Assembly (NCBI RefSeq): GCF_002797815.1
Contig: NZ_PGFJ01000002.1
Coordinates: 868,001-932,000 of the forward strand
Direction: 5' to 3'
Origin: Mucilaginibacter auburnensis
GTDB lineage: Bacteria > Bacteroidota > Bacteroidia > Sphingobacteriales > Sphingobacteriaceae
DNA length: 64,000 nucleotides
Within the stretch, counting starts at the first letter, position 1. The number at the start of each line of letters is the position of its first letter. Positions 16,251 through 25,825 of this stretch are shown piece after piece. Position numbers and translations under genes: made by a program. A model generated the notes under the pieces. That model had not been told where the DNA came from, ran no database searches, and worked only from the letters and a program-made list of their open reading frames with translations.

Positions 16251-18812
16251 TTAACCCTTATTTTCTAACGTTTCAAAATACTGCATTAATGAATACTCAT
16301 CCGGATACAGTACCTCGCGGGCTTTGCTGCCTTCAAACGGACCAACTATGCCTGCGGCTTCCAATTGATCAATGATGCGCCCAGCGCGGTTATAACCCAG
16401 TTTAAGCTTGCGTTGTATCAATGAGGTGGAGCCTTGTTGATGCATCACTATCAGGCGGGCTGCCTCTTCAAACATCGGATCGCGGTCGTCAGGGTCAAAC
16501 TCTTTGGTATCTGCCGCCTCACCATCGCCAACATATTCAGGCAACATCATAGCGCTTGGATAGCCGCGTTGAGCGCCTATAAAATCTGATATCTTTTCCA
16601 CCTCGGGCGTATCTACAAAGGCACACTGCAAACGCAGCAGATCACTGCCCGTCGAGAACAGCATGTCTCCCCTACCTATCAGCTGATCTGCACCGCCTGC
16701 ATCCAGAATGGTACGCGAGTCTATTTTAGACAGTACCCTGAATGCCAGCCTTGACGGGAAGTTGGCCTTAATGGTACCCGTAATAATATTAACCGACGGC
16801 CTTTGCGTTGCAATAACCAGGTGTATACCCACCGCACGCGCCAACTGCGCCAAACGGGCTATAGGCATCTCTACTTCTTTGCCTGCGGTCATCATCAGGT
16901 CGGCAAACTCGTCAACCACCAGTACTATAAAAGGCAGGTAACGGTGTTTTTCGGGGTTGCTTATTTTGCGGTTAACAAACTTGGTGTTGTATTCCTTGAG
17001 GTTACGCACCTGCGCATCTTTCAACAGATCGTATCGCTGATCCATCTCAATACATAAAGAATTGAGGGTGTTAACCACTTTCTTGGTATCGGTAATGATA
17101 GCGTCGCCATCATCGGGCAGTTTAGCCAAAAAGTGCCGCTCAATTTTACGGAACAGCGTAAGCTCCACCTTTTTAGGGTCAACCAGTACAAACTTCAGTT
17201 CGGCAGGGTGCTTTTTGTAAAGCAATGATACCAATATGGCGTTAATACCAACCGATTTACCCTGACCGGTGGCACCCGCCACCAGTAAGTGCGGCATCTT
17301 AGCCAGATCGGCAATAAATACCTCGTTGGAGATGGTTTTACCCAACGCAATCGGCAAGTCCATTGTGGTGTTCTGAAACTTCTCGGTAGCCAGTACAGAG
17401 CGCATAGATACCATCTCGGGGTTTTGGTTAGGCACCTCAATACCAATGGTACCCTTGCCCGGCATTGGCGCAATAATACGTATCCCCAAAGCCGCCAAAC
17501 TCAAAGCTATATCATCCTCCAGATTCTTGATCTTGGAGATACGCACACCCGGAGCCGGAATGATCTCGTACAAGGTAACCGTTGGACCAATGGTAGCCTT
17601 GATCTTATCGATCTCTATATTATAATGATTTAGCGTTTCAACAATTTTGTTCTTGTTGGCTTCCAGCTCTTCTGCGTTTACCTGTATTTTGCTTGATGCT
17701 CCGTATGTTTCTAACAGATCAAGCGGTGGGAACTTATACGATGCAAGGTCGAGCGTATGGTCATAAGTACCAAACTCATCCACCAAAGCCTTTGCCTTAT
17801 CATCATCTGTTTTTTCAATATTTAATACAGGAGTTGGGCGCTCCACTTCTAAAGTTAGCGGGATGCTGTCTGTAGCTATTTCAGGGTCGGCAGCCTCATT
17901 ATCGGGTTTCAACACCACCGTTTCATGGAAAACTGGTTCCGGCTCAATCACGGGTTTAACCGGCTCTGCTTTTATCTGGTTAAGCACTGCTGTATTAGCC
18001 GGACCATTGCGTGGCCACTCAACAGGTTTTGATGGCATTTCCTCTTCCAGATCAACCGGAGCAGCGGATACAGCAGGTTCAAACACAGATGGCGAAGGTA
18101 TTTTTTCCTTACTTTCCGGCAGTTTAAAATCTATATTGTAGGCTATGATCAATACCGTAAGCGCGGCAAATACCAATAAGCCTGCAGTTCCGGTTTGCCC
18201 TATTTGCGCGTCAAGCAAGCGGTTGCTCCAAAAACCAAACTGTCCTTCCAGGTAATGCGGATAATCAATAATAAAGGCATGTACAAAGCCAATAGCAACT
18301 GATAAAAATATCAGCATGAAAAAAGAATAGCCTAAGGTTTTACCCAGGGAGAAGATACGCACCTTAAATAACATGCGGTATCCCACTATAAAAAACACAA
18401 ATACAAATACGAACGATGCTACGCCAAACCACTCATAAATGAACTGGTTAGACAACAGGGCGCCAAACTTACCCAACCAGTTATCAACTATAGGATCGGC
18501 AATGCCACGTTCGGCCAGTTCTTCGCTGGTTTTGAAAAGGTTGCCCCATCCGCCATTAGTGGCAGATACATAGCTTTGATCCTGCTCCCAGGTAAATAAA
18601 TACGAAGTAAAGGCGGCCAGAAAATAAATGGCCATCAGCAGGAAAAACAGACCTGCTATTTTGATCACGCGGCCGTTCTGCAAATTAAAAACAGGCAAAC
18701 TATCTACAAGTGGCCGTGATGGTCTAACCCTGCTTCCCTTATCGCCCGGCTGGCGCGGCGAATTCTCTTCCCTTATCGTGTTTGATTTAAACTGATTTCC
18801 TTTTAACGGCAT
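16251..18812 (-). CDS. ftsK: DNA translocase FtsK
   Basis: 853 aa. An N-terminal membrane domain (segments near residues 50-70, 115-140, 150-175 and 205-225) is followed by a shortened linker (about 235-350, with many P/E/V) and the RecA-like motor with Walker A GATGQGKS at about 513-520 and Walker B VLVVDEFADL. The C-terminal gamma winged-helix domain (FEEAARLIVMHQQGSTSLI to AGIVGPFEG) reads chromosome orientation sequences. FtsK links division to chromosome dimer resolution at the septum. The start MPLKGNQFKSN is well placed. lolA follows. Confidence 0.97.
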   Translation of the reverse strand: MPLKGNQFKSNTIREENSPRQPGDKGSRVRPSRPLVDSLPVFNLQNGRVIKIAGLFFLLMAIYFLAAFTSYLFTWEQDQSYVSATNGGWGNLFKTSEELAERGIADPIVDNWLGKFGALLSNQFIYEWFGVASFVFVFVFFIVGYRMLFKVRIFSLGKTLGYSFFMLIFLSVAIGFVHAFIIDYPHYLEGQFGFWSNRLLDAQIGQTGTAGLLVFAALTVLIIAYNIDFKLPESKEKIPSPSVFEPAVSAAPVDLEEEMPSKPVEWPRNGPANTAVLNQIKAEPVKPVIEPEPVFHETVVLKPDNEAADPEIATDSIPLTLEVERPTPVLNIEKTDDDKAKALVDEFGTYDHTLDLASYKFPPLDLLETYGASSKIQVNAEELEANKNKIVETLNHYNIEIDKIKATIGPTVTLYEIIPAPGVRISKIKNLEDDIALSLAALGIRIIAPMPGKGTIGIEVPNQNPEMVSMRSVLATEKFQNTTMDLPIALGKTISNEVFIADLAKMPHLLVAGATGQGKSVGINAILVSLLYKKHPAELKFVLVDPKKVELTLFRKIERHFLAKLPDDGDAIITDTKKVVNTLNSLCIEMDQRYDLLKDAQVRNLKEYNTKFVNRKISNPEKHRYLPFIVLVVDEFADLMMTAGKEVEMPIARLAQLARAVGIHLVIATQRPSVNIITGTIKANFPSRLAFRVLSKIDSRTILDAGGADQLIGRGDMLFSTGSDLLRLQCAFVDTPEVEKISDFIGAQRGYPSAMMLPEYVGDGEAADTKEFDPDDRDPMFEEAARLIVMHQQGSTSLIQRKLKLGYNRAGRIIDQLEAAGIVGPFEGSKAREVLYPDEYSLMQYFETLENKG

Positions 18813-18904
18813 CCCAATTAATAGCGTAGTGTGTGCAAATATAAAGTTAACAGATAAAACATCTAACTCGCTAAAGTTTTAATTTTTTTGTAATATTGAG
18901 GTCG

Positions 18905-19555
18905 ATGAGTACAGAACTTCTTGAGCAGTATATTACTGAAGCCAACGTTGACGCGCTAACTGCTTTATTAACACAAAACCCCGCCCTTGCCACTAAAAAT
19001 ACAGGCTATAATGTTTCTCCGCTAATGCTTTCCTGCTACTACAAAAAGCCTGAAATTACCGCGGTAATTTTAAATTTTGTTGGAGATATCAACCTTTTTG
19101 AAGCAGCTGCAACAGGCAAGTTCGATACATTGGCTCACCTGATCTACAACCAGCCGGATAATATAAATAAGTATGCCAACGATGGTTTCACAGCGCTGGG
19201 TCTGGCTTGCTATTTCGGGCAGTTTGAAGCAGCGCGCTACTTAGTTTTGAAAGGTGCTGATGTTAATTTGCCGTCCAGAAACGGTTTCAATGTTTACCCC
19301 CTGCATTCGGCTGTAGCAGGTAATTACACTGATATTTCCCGCATGCTGATAGAAAGCGGCGCTGATGTAAATGTTAAGCAGCAAATGGGTGTTACTCCGT
19401 TACACTCGGCAGCGCAAAACGGCAACCTGGAGCTGATCATTCTGTTACTTGAAAAAGGCGCCGCTGTTGATGTACGTATGGAAGGCGGAAAACTTCCTGC
19501 TGACCTGGCCCGTACTAAAGGATTTGCAGAGATTGCAGATATTTTAAGCCAATAA
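18905..19555 (+). CDS. Ankyrin-repeat protein
   Basis: 216 aa from the ATG at 18905, with GAGG 3 nt upstream; an in-frame TTG three codons earlier is less likely. It has no signal peptide, so it is probably cytoplasmic. At least five ankyrin-type repeats can be read, the clearest being DGFTALGLACYFGQFEAARY, NVYPLHSAVAGNYTDISRML and GVTPLHSAAQNGNLELIILL, spaced about 33 residues apart. Such proteins bind other proteins; the partner is unknown. It is divergent from ftsK. Confidence 0.9.
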   Translation: MSTELLEQYITEANVDALTALLTQNPALATKNTGYNVSPLMLSCYYKKPEITAVILNFVGDINLFEAAATGKFDTLAHLIYNQPDNINKYANDGFTALGLACYFGQFEAARYLVLKGADVNLPSRNGFNVYPLHSAVAGNYTDISRMLIESGADVNVKQQMGVTPLHSAAQNGNLELIILLLEKGAAVDVRMEGGKLPADLARTKGFAEIADILSQ

Positions 19556-19557
19556 AA

Positions 19558-19624
19558 AAAGGACTAAAAACAAAGCCTATTTGGTTTTCTGTCCCTAAAA
19601 ACCGGCCTTTACTTTCAGTCCTTT
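19558..19624. terminator. Structured bidirectional terminator
   Basis: AAAGGACT (19558-19565) pairs with AGTCCTTT (19617-19624). Inside, AAAGCC/GGCCTTT and GGTTTT/AAAACC can extend the stem. A-runs flank it on the left and A-rich sequence on the right, so either strand ends in a U-tract. It separates the convergent ankyrin and hypothetical genes. Confidence 0.65.
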
Positions 19625-19649
19625 AAAAAAAACTATATAGAAGGTATCC

Positions 19650-20201
19650 TTAATATGCGTTATCGGCTAACATATCATAATAGTTATATGTTGGGGCCGA
19701 TTTGAGGTTGGCTAACTTGCCGGCTGCATTGGCTAAGTTAACAACAGCCTGCTCGCCATATTTTTGCTTTAAATTTTTAACAAACAACCATTGCATGTAG
19801 CGTAAAGGCATTTTTGTTGGGCGCGCTTGCTTAAAAAATTCCTTGTCGGTAGCTACCATAGCTGCCAGATCATGGTAAAATTCGGGGATGTTTGGTGCAG
19901 GCGACGTCATGGTTGGATATTCCTTACCCCATTTAGCGTAAAACTCGTTAAACTGCTGTTCCTTTTCGGGATATGCGCCATACACCCAATCGCTGGCTGT
20001 GTTATATATATAGTCAAGGTACGTTTTGAAAGACGAATACTCCGGGTTTTGGGTAAGCGCCTGTTTAAAACATTCAGTATTATTCTCTATCAGGTTGGTA
20101 ATATTTTGTGGATTACGTGTAGTTAAAACCTCGTTAATGGGGCATTGCGCGGCAGCATTAAAACCGAAAGCTACCAAGCACACAAGAATTGCGTTTTTCA
20201 T
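19650..20201 (-). CDS. Hypothetical secreted protein
   Basis: 183 aa with a signal peptide (ILVCLVAFGFNAAAQ). The mature part is helical and aromatic-rich (YLDYIYNTASDWVYGAYPEK, MPLRYMQWLFVKNLKQKYG) with two Cys (QCPIN, TECF). I do not recognise a domain and no catalytic motif stands out. It is a single gene between the ankyrin gene and the transglutaminase. Confidence 0.6.
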   Translation of the reverse strand: MKNAILVCLVAFGFNAAAQCPINEVLTTRNPQNITNLIENNTECFKQALTQNPEYSSFKTYLDYIYNTASDWVYGAYPEKEQQFNEFYAKWGKEYPTMTSPAPNIPEFYHDLAAMVATDKEFFKQARPTKMPLRYMQWLFVKNLKQKYGEQAVVNLANAAGKLANLKSAPTYNYYDMLADNAY

Positions 20202-20409
20202 AATTTTAGCCTTTATATTGATTGGTTATTTAAAGATATAACATTTTAGCCACAATAATGTTACAAAAACCAAAAAAATTATACTTGCAAGGCTAAAAAA
20301 TATTTATAAGTGTACCAATTACACGGGTGTGTACACAGCACAATAATTAACCTATGGGTAATCATTATTTTACATTGACAATTAATAACTTAAGTTATTT
20401 TTATTGCAA

Positions 20410-21258
20410 TTACAAATAGCAGATTCCGGCGGTGCTATCAACACTGTAATTAAAAGGAATAAAAATTTCGCCATCGGCTAAATTGCAGCCAACTATCATT
20501 GAGGTAAACAACACATCACCAAACAAATTGGCTATGGCGGCGTCGGCGGCATCACGGCCGGTGGCAATTTTAACCATACCGTTTAATGGCGCCAGGCCGG
20601 TGGCATCAAACAATATCCACTCCCCGCCCAGGTAAGCTTCAAAACAAGCGTGGAAATCTGCGGGTTTGAGCATGTAAGAATATCCGGTAAAATAACGCGC
20701 CGGAATGTTCAAAGCCCGGCACAGGGTGATGCCAAGGTGAGCAAAATCGCGGCATACGCCGGCCTGCTCGGTAACGGTATCAAATGCTGATGTGCTGGCA
20801 TTGCTGAAACCGCTTAAATATTCCACATTTTGATTGATCCACGTTGTGAGGGCCAGCACCTTTTCAAAAGAGTTAGTTATATGCCCAAACTGGTTATTAG
20901 CTAACCTGAATAGCTTATCCGATTGACAGTAACGGCTTGGATTAAGATAAGGAATAATGAGCGGATCCAAATTCGCAACAGGAATATCAGGCTTATCTGT
21001 ATATTCAACCAGTTTATAGCAATTATCAACAGTAGCTTTGTAGCTAATTTTTAGCGTGGTAGCCTCTGCAACTTCAAAACGGATAAGGCGGTTCTCACCG
21101 TTCACTGCCGGAAGCTCCTCCGTTTTAATGTATGGAGAAATGGTGAACTCTTCGCTCAACACTGTTTGGTGCTGGTTGCGCAACGCGTTAATGCTCAATA
21201 ACAACGTACTTGCCGATTGTATTTGATATTCCATGTCGGTAAATACGTTGAATTTCAT
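20410..21258 (-). CDS. Transglutaminase-like cysteine peptidase of the Anbu locus
   Basis: 282 aa, no signal peptide. The N-terminal beta-sandwich begins MKFNVFTDMEYQIQS, as in bacterial transglutaminase-like proteins. The catalytic core is visible: Cys169 (AGVCRDFAHLG), His203 (PADFHACFEA) and Asp218 (WILFDATGLAP). Family members act as proteases or amide-forming enzymes; the substrate is unknown. It starts 15 bp after the Anbu gene stop, on the same strand, and such transglutaminases are known neighbours of Anbu. Confidence 0.88.
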   Translation of the reverse strand: MKFNVFTDMEYQIQSASTLLLSINALRNQHQTVLSEEFTISPYIKTEELPAVNGENRLIRFEVAEATTLKISYKATVDNCYKLVEYTDKPDIPVANLDPLIIPYLNPSRYCQSDKLFRLANNQFGHITNSFEKVLALTTWINQNVEYLSGFSNASTSAFDTVTEQAGVCRDFAHLGITLCRALNIPARYFTGYSYMLKPADFHACFEAYLGGEWILFDATGLAPLNGMVKIATGRDAADAAIANLFGDVLFTSMIVGCNLADGEIFIPFNYSVDSTAGICYL

Positions 21259-21273
21259 AGCGTTAATGTGTTT

Positions 21274-21993
21274 TTATGTTTGTTTGTCAAATGCTGCATC
21301 CATCCAGTCTTCAGATATATTATCTAAAGCGGCCTTTAACTCTTCGGCCCACTGGGTTGATATATTTTCGAGATCTTTTTTCTCGTATCGTTTTTCAATT
21401 ATTTCAAAGCTGTCTTTCTTGTATACCGCCACATCTATCGGGAAGTCAACATTGTTAGAGCTTACCCTTGTAGAATCAAAAGACAGAAAACCGGTTTTCA
21501 ACGCTAACCTCAAGCTTGAATTTTCATTCAGCGTACGGTTAAGTATAGGCTTACCGTGGCCCGTATTCCCTATTATAATAAAAGGTGCGCCCTGTCCCAG
21601 TTCAACCCAGTTACCTTCCGGATAGAGTAAAAACAATTTATGTTCATCATCATCCTTAAGCTGCCCGCCTATTATAGAGTGCAGATCAAAATTAAAACCC
21701 GCTTTTTCAAGCGATGCCTTATCTTCCTGAGCAACTCGTTTTATCTGCTCGCCAAAGGCGTTCACTGCTTTATACAACTTATTGTACTCGGTTGTTTCAA
21801 GCAATTCGTTAAAATATACAATAGCCTTATCACGCGTTGAACGCAGGCCGCTGGTCATGATAAAAAGAGAAAAATTATCCTTTTGTTCTATCGTTATCTT
21901 CTTTTTTACCGTAGTGTCCGTGCCCGATGTTATACGGGTATCTGCTATGGCCAGCAATCCTTCTTTTACCTTTATCCCTAAGCAATAAGTCAT
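21274..21993 (-). CDS. Anbu-type proteasome-like peptidase
   Basis: 239 aa. MTYCLGIKV at the start is the Anbu (BPH) signature: removal of Met exposes Thr1, the expected nucleophile. IADTR gives Asp17 of the proteasome-type triad; the Lys expected at about 32 falls in a KKK run at 29-31, one residue shifted. GQGAPFIIIGNTGHGKPIL (about 131-150) and LALKTGFLSFDSTRVSSNNV (about 162-181) fit the beta-subunit fold. Anbu assembles as a helical or ring oligomer. The transglutaminase follows 15 bp downstream. The usual partner genes (alpha-E domain and ATP-grasp) are not adjacent here. Confidence 0.85.
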   Translation of the reverse strand: MTYCLGIKVKEGLLAIADTRITSGTDTTVKKKITIEQKDNFSLFIMTSGLRSTRDKAIVYFNELLETTEYNKLYKAVNAFGEQIKRVAQEDKASLEKAGFNFDLHSIIGGQLKDDDEHKLFLLYPEGNWVELGQGAPFIIIGNTGHGKPILNRTLNENSSLRLALKTGFLSFDSTRVSSNNVDFPIDVAVYKKDSFEIIEKRYEKKDLENISTQWAEELKAALDNISEDWMDAAFDKQT

Positions 21994-22206
21994 TATAAAT
22001 ATGTATCGGTTAACAAAGTTTTAAGCGTGTGCAAAATAGCAAAATAGCGCGGGTTTTGGGTGTTATTTTTTTGAAGTTATTGAACCAATTATGATGTAAG
22101 TAACAAATATTAGTTAATTTTATCCCTCCCTATGACGTTTAAAGTTAATTGAAATGCATATATGCCCCCTAACATATATTGGTAAACCTGTATTTATTGC
22201 CGCTTT

Positions 22207-23541
22207 ATGAAGGTGCATTTCTTCAATAGGATAGACTCGCCTAACCGCACCCCTTTTTATAATTACAGCACTTATCAAAACCTGCGCGTTGTTAAAATTC
22301 TAAGTCTGATTTACATTATTGTAAGCCTTGCTATACGTTTGCTGGTTGTACTGGCCGACCTGCCCATAGAAAACATTCAAAACATAGATGAGTTTAGCCA
22401 GGGCAATTGGATATCATTAGGCGTAACACCTTTTTTTTATTTCAGTTCGGCTTACCTGCTCAAACACTATAAAGAAAACAACAGAACAAGGAAGATAGCA
22501 CGCCTTTTAAGCCTGGCATTTGCTGTGTTTATTATGCTGAGTTTTATGCGGACCACCTTTTTCACTATGCATAACCCGCGTAATACACTGGTTATGTATT
22601 TGATTGGTATTATTGCGGTAGCGGTATTCTTTACTTTTGAATATTTAGAAACCATCGCGATAGCGCTCATTACCGGTATTTGCTTCTCTTTACTTTTACC
22701 ACTTTACCAGAGTGGGGCAGGCGAGATCATCATGAATAATTTTGCGTCGGCTATACTGTTAACGGTGTTTTTCTGTATTTCCAGGTACTCGTTTTCTTAC
22801 AGAGCAGATAATTATTTAAAGCTGAAAGCCATTGAGCAGAAAAACCTTGAAATTGAACTGGCCATACGCGCTAAAAATGAAATTTTAGGTATAGTGGCGC
22901 ATGATCTGCGTAATCCGCTCTCCGCCATAAAAACAGTGGCAGCTATTATGAAAATGGAGAACAAAATGGATAGCGAGGACCATGAAAACCTTAAAATGAT
23001 AGAGGCCTCGTGCGATAAAGCCGCCAATATTATTAACGACCTGCTGGAGATGGCACATGATGAACAGCAACAAGACTTTGATACTGAAAAGATAGAACTC
23101 AACCAGTTCCTGCTAAAAATTGTTGACGATTGGGTTAAGAGCCGCCAGGGCCAAAGCAACATTTTGTATTACGGCACCAACCAACCGGTTTTTGCATATT
23201 TAAATACCGAAAAAATGGAGCGGGTGATGGATAATCTCATTAGCAACGCTATCAAATTTTCGGGCAGTAACAATCACGTAGACATCGTGTTGCGTACAGA
23301 CGAAGACGAAGTGTTTATCGATATTAAGGATTCAGGGGTAGGTATTCCGGAAGATATGCTTCCGTTTATATTTGAGCGTTTCTCAAGGGCCAGCCGGCGC
23401 GGTGTTCGCGGGGAAGAATCTGTGGGGCTTGGGTTAAGTATTGTAAGGCAGATCATTACCAAACATGGTGGCAATATCAAGGTAAGCAGCATTGAAAAGC
23501 AGGGCACTACTTTCACCATTAGTTTGATAAGGGTTAGCTAA
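22207..23541 (+). CDS. Membrane sensor histidine kinase
   Basis: 444 aa. The N-terminal half holds about six membrane segments (from VVKILSLIYIIVSLAIRLLV to ASAILLTVFFCISRYSF, residues about 28-195) with no large external loop. A short helix leads to HisKA with His232 in VAHDLRNPLSAIK. The HATPase_c domain has N-box NLISNAIKFSG, G1 DSGVGIPED, F box IFERFSRASR and G2 GLGLSIVRQI. The signal is probably sensed in or near the membrane. Its stop is 1 bp from the stop of a response regulator on the opposite strand, the likely but unproven partner. Confidence 0.93.
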   Translation: MKVHFFNRIDSPNRTPFYNYSTYQNLRVVKILSLIYIIVSLAIRLLVVLADLPIENIQNIDEFSQGNWISLGVTPFFYFSSAYLLKHYKENNRTRKIARLLSLAFAVFIMLSFMRTTFFTMHNPRNTLVMYLIGIIAVAVFFTFEYLETIAIALITGICFSLLLPLYQSGAGEIIMNNFASAILLTVFFCISRYSFSYRADNYLKLKAIEQKNLEIELAIRAKNEILGIVAHDLRNPLSAIKTVAAIMKMENKMDSEDHENLKMIEASCDKAANIINDLLEMAHDEQQQDFDTEKIELNQFLLKIVDDWVKSRQGQSNILYYGTNQPVFAYLNTEKMERVMDNLISNAIKFSGSNNHVDIVLRTDEDEVFIDIKDSGVGIPEDMLPFIFERFSRASRRGVRGEESVGLGLSIVRQIITKHGGNIKVSSIEKQGTTFTISLIRVS

Positions 23542-23542
23542 C

Positions 23543-23923
23543 TTAAGCAACCGACTCGCCTTTAGGGAACAGGTTGTTCACCGTGTCTACCAGTTCACTC
23601 AGATCAAAAGGTTTAGATAAAAAATGATCAGCGCCGTAATCGCCTCCTAATGATTCCAATACTCTGGTATAGCCGGATATCATGATAACAGGTATATGAC
23701 TTGTGCGAGGATTGATCTTTATTTGATGACAAAGTTCACCTCCGTTTATACCGTCTAAAATAAAATCAACTATTATTAATCCCGCGCGAGATTGCAGTAC
23801 AGCTTCGTATATGTTGTCTATCTGGGGCAAGCAATCCACCTCATACCCTTCTGCTGAAAGGGCTTCCCTTAACAGATCTAAAAGATCGTTATTATCATCT
23901 ATTACCAGAACTTTCCTTGTCAT
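23543..23923 (-). CDS. Single-domain (CheY-like) response regulator
   Basis: 126 aa, receiver domain only. The acidic pair Asp9-Asp10 (VLVIDDNND), phospho-acceptor Asp53 (LIIVDFILDG), Ser83 (MISGY) and Lys104 (LSKPFD) are all present. No output domain follows. It converges tail-to-tail with the membrane histidine kinase, so pairing is likely but would need two separate promoters. It could act by protein interaction or as an intermediate in a phosphorelay. Confidence 0.93.
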   Translation of the reverse strand: MTRKVLVIDDNNDLLDLLREALSAEGYEVDCLPQIDNIYEAVLQSRAGLIIVDFILDGINGGELCHQIKINPRTSHIPVIMISGYTRVLESLGGDYGADHFLSKPFDLSELVDTVNNLFPKGESVA

Positions 23924-24030
23924 TTTTTAGCCTTATTATTGATTAGGCAATAACAGATGGCTTTTAAGTTTTGTTTTCAGGCTCTTGGTCGGGGCACTCA
24001 ACCAATTGAATTACCGCTAATTAAAATTAG

Positions 24031-24060
24031 AAGTGCGGAAACATTTAAGTTCCCGCACTT
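24031..24060 (-). terminator. Probable terminator of the DUF4349 gene
   Basis: AAGTGCGGAAAC (24031-24042) and GTTCCCGCACTT (24049-24060) pair with one mismatch around a 6-nt loop. On the minus strand CTAATTTTAA follows. It lies 17 bp beyond the DUF4349 stop. Confidence 0.6.
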
Positions 24061-24076
24061 TGAAAGTTTTAAAAGA

Positions 24077-24904
24077 TCAAATACTAACCTTTGCGGCTTT
24101 ACGCTTTTTGTAAGTTATAATAGCAACGCCTACCGCTGATGCCGATAGTAAGAAAGGCCATATATGCAGCAGTACAACAATTAGCTGAGTAAAATAAAAC
24201 CATCCTGTAGACAGTGCCATGCCGGCACGTTTTAAAAGCGGTAAGCTGTAAGCGCTCAGGTCCTCATTGGCTACCACTTCTGCCTGTACCACATTATTTT
24301 CGTAAATATTGAGCTTAACGGTGCTCATAGCGGCATCGGCTTCCATGCGGTAAGTATCAATTTTACGATCAACTACGTTATCAGCAGTAGCCAAAATACT
24401 ATCGGCTCCGGTGTGGCTTGGTTTTATTTTTTTGCGAAGTTTAACATTCTCTTCACGGTTTTCGGCTTTTAATATTCCGGCTACGTGTTCCAGCGTACGG
24501 TCCTCTATATCCATGGTGCGCCGGTCAACATACACGCTCAGGTGATTTAATGAATCCATAAACGCCTCAATTTTCTCGGATGGCATTCTTACCGTCATAT
24601 CAGCATTTACATTCATTACAGTTAAACGCTTAATAGAATCATCGCTCAACGGTATTTCGCGCCGGCTCAATACCTCCGCTTGCATATCATGGTGCATTAC
24701 CATGCCTTTGTTGTTAGCAACCAACTTTGTTACCTTTTCGGCTGCTTGTTGTAAGTTTTTGACTTTTAAGCGCATGTCTGCAGTTTTTACAAGCACCGTA
24801 TCCTGTACCAGACTGTCAATATCGCTGGATGCTCTTTCCTGATAACCCTGGCACGCGGCGAGCATGGCAATGCCGGCCAGCATCACTAATAATTTTGCTT
24901 TCAT
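24077..24904 (-). CDS. DUF4349 lipoprotein
   Basis: 275 aa. The signal peptide ends MLAACQGYQE (lipobox LAAC, Cys18). The soluble domain runs from VKTADMRLKVKNLQQAAEKV through MTVRMPSEKIEAFMDSLNHL, the DUF4349 core, with helices likely to form a coiled coil at about 135-180. A C-terminal membrane helix (LIVVLLHIWPFLLSASAVGVA) and basic tail (YKKRKAAK) complete the usual layout. Function is unknown; the family is often linked to cell-envelope maintenance. Confidence 0.85.
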   Translation of the reverse strand: MKAKLLVMLAGIAMLAACQGYQERASSDIDSLVQDTVLVKTADMRLKVKNLQQAAEKVTKLVANNKGMVMHHDMQAEVLSRREIPLSDDSIKRLTVMNVNADMTVRMPSEKIEAFMDSLNHLSVYVDRRTMDIEDRTLEHVAGILKAENREENVKLRKKIKPSHTGADSILATADNVVDRKIDTYRMEADAAMSTVKLNIYENNVVQAEVVANEDLSAYSLPLLKRAGMALSTGWFYFTQLIVVLLHIWPFLLSASAVGVAIITYKKRKAAKVSI

Positions 24905-25051
24905 AATGTTTAAAGATTTTAATGTAGGTTTAAAATCCCTCAGCTACCGGCCGGTGTTTCAGGGTTGTTTTCTGTTTTTTAATTGATACCGCAGAGGCAT
25001 GAAAAGTAACCCTGTTAATCAAAAATAAATTCGTGATAAATATCACCATAC

Positions 25052-25083
25052 AAAAAAAGGCTTTCCGTTTCCGGGAAGCCTTT
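25052..25083 (-). terminator. Terminator of the fasciclin gene
   Basis: On the minus strand an 11-bp stem (25073-25083 with 25056-25066, one G-T pair) with a 6-nt loop is followed by a T7 run (25052-25058). It lies 27 bp past the fasciclin stop. Confidence 0.8.
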
Positions 25084-25110
25084 ACGCTTTTGCAGGTAGA
25101 TGCAGTTTTG

Positions 25111-25659
25111 TTATTTAGGCATTACAACGGTGTTAACAACATGTATCACGCCATTGCTTTGAAATACATCTGCAATGGTGATCCACGATTTTTCGCCCTT
25201 CTCATCAACCAGGTAAAGTTTTTTACCATCAGCTTTAACCCAAAGCTTACCACCTTCTACAGTTGTTAACTCTGCCGAGCCTTTACCGGCTTTTACTTTG
25301 GCAGCCAGGTCTGCAGCGCTAAGTTTACCTGCTACTACGTGGTAGGTTAAAATTTTAGTTAACGTAGCCTTGTTTTCTGGCTTTACTAAAGTTTCAACAG
25401 TACCTTTTGGCAGTTTGTTAAACGCCTCGTTGGTTGGCGCAAACACAGTGAACGGGCCTTTACCTTTTAAAGTTTCTACCAAACCGGCAGCTTTAACTGC
25501 TGCAACCAGCGTGGTGTGATCTTTAGAGTTTACGGCATTGTCCACAATATCTTTTGTTGGATACATAGCTGCGCCGCCTACCATTTTGGTTTGTGCAAAA
25601 GTTGTTTGGCCAAATGCTAAAGTTGCTAAAGCAAACGCCGCAATAAATAATTTTTTCAT
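25111..25659 (-). CDS. Fasciclin (FAS1) domain secreted protein
   Basis: 182 aa. A signal peptide ([15 protein letters not shown]) is followed by a single FAS1 domain with both conserved motifs: [15 protein letters not shown] (H1, about residue 90) and [14 protein letters not shown] (H2/YH region) at the C-terminus. YHVVAGKLS is also typical. FAS1 proteins mediate adhesion or bind small ligands outside the cell. It is monocistronic, with its own terminator. Confidence 0.93.
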   Translation of the reverse strand: MKKLFIAAFALATLAFGQTTFAQTKMVGGAAMYPTKDIVDNAVNSKDHTTLVAAVKAAGLVETLKGKGPFTVFAPTNEAFNKLPKGTVETLVKPENKATLTKILTYHVVAGKLSAADLAAKVKAGKGSAELTTVEGGKLWVKADGKKLYLVDEKGEKSWITIADVFQSNGVIHVVNTVVMPK

Positions 25660-25825
25660 AGAACTTGTTTTTCGTTATTTGATAGAAATACGGCCACGCA
25701 ACCCATCCCGGTTTTTTATTGAACTGCTTTTGTTAGTGCAAAAAGCGCTATCATTTTTCAAACCGGAAACCAACAAATTGCGTAGATGCGCGACTAATAA
25801 AAACAACTATAAAACAGATACTTAA

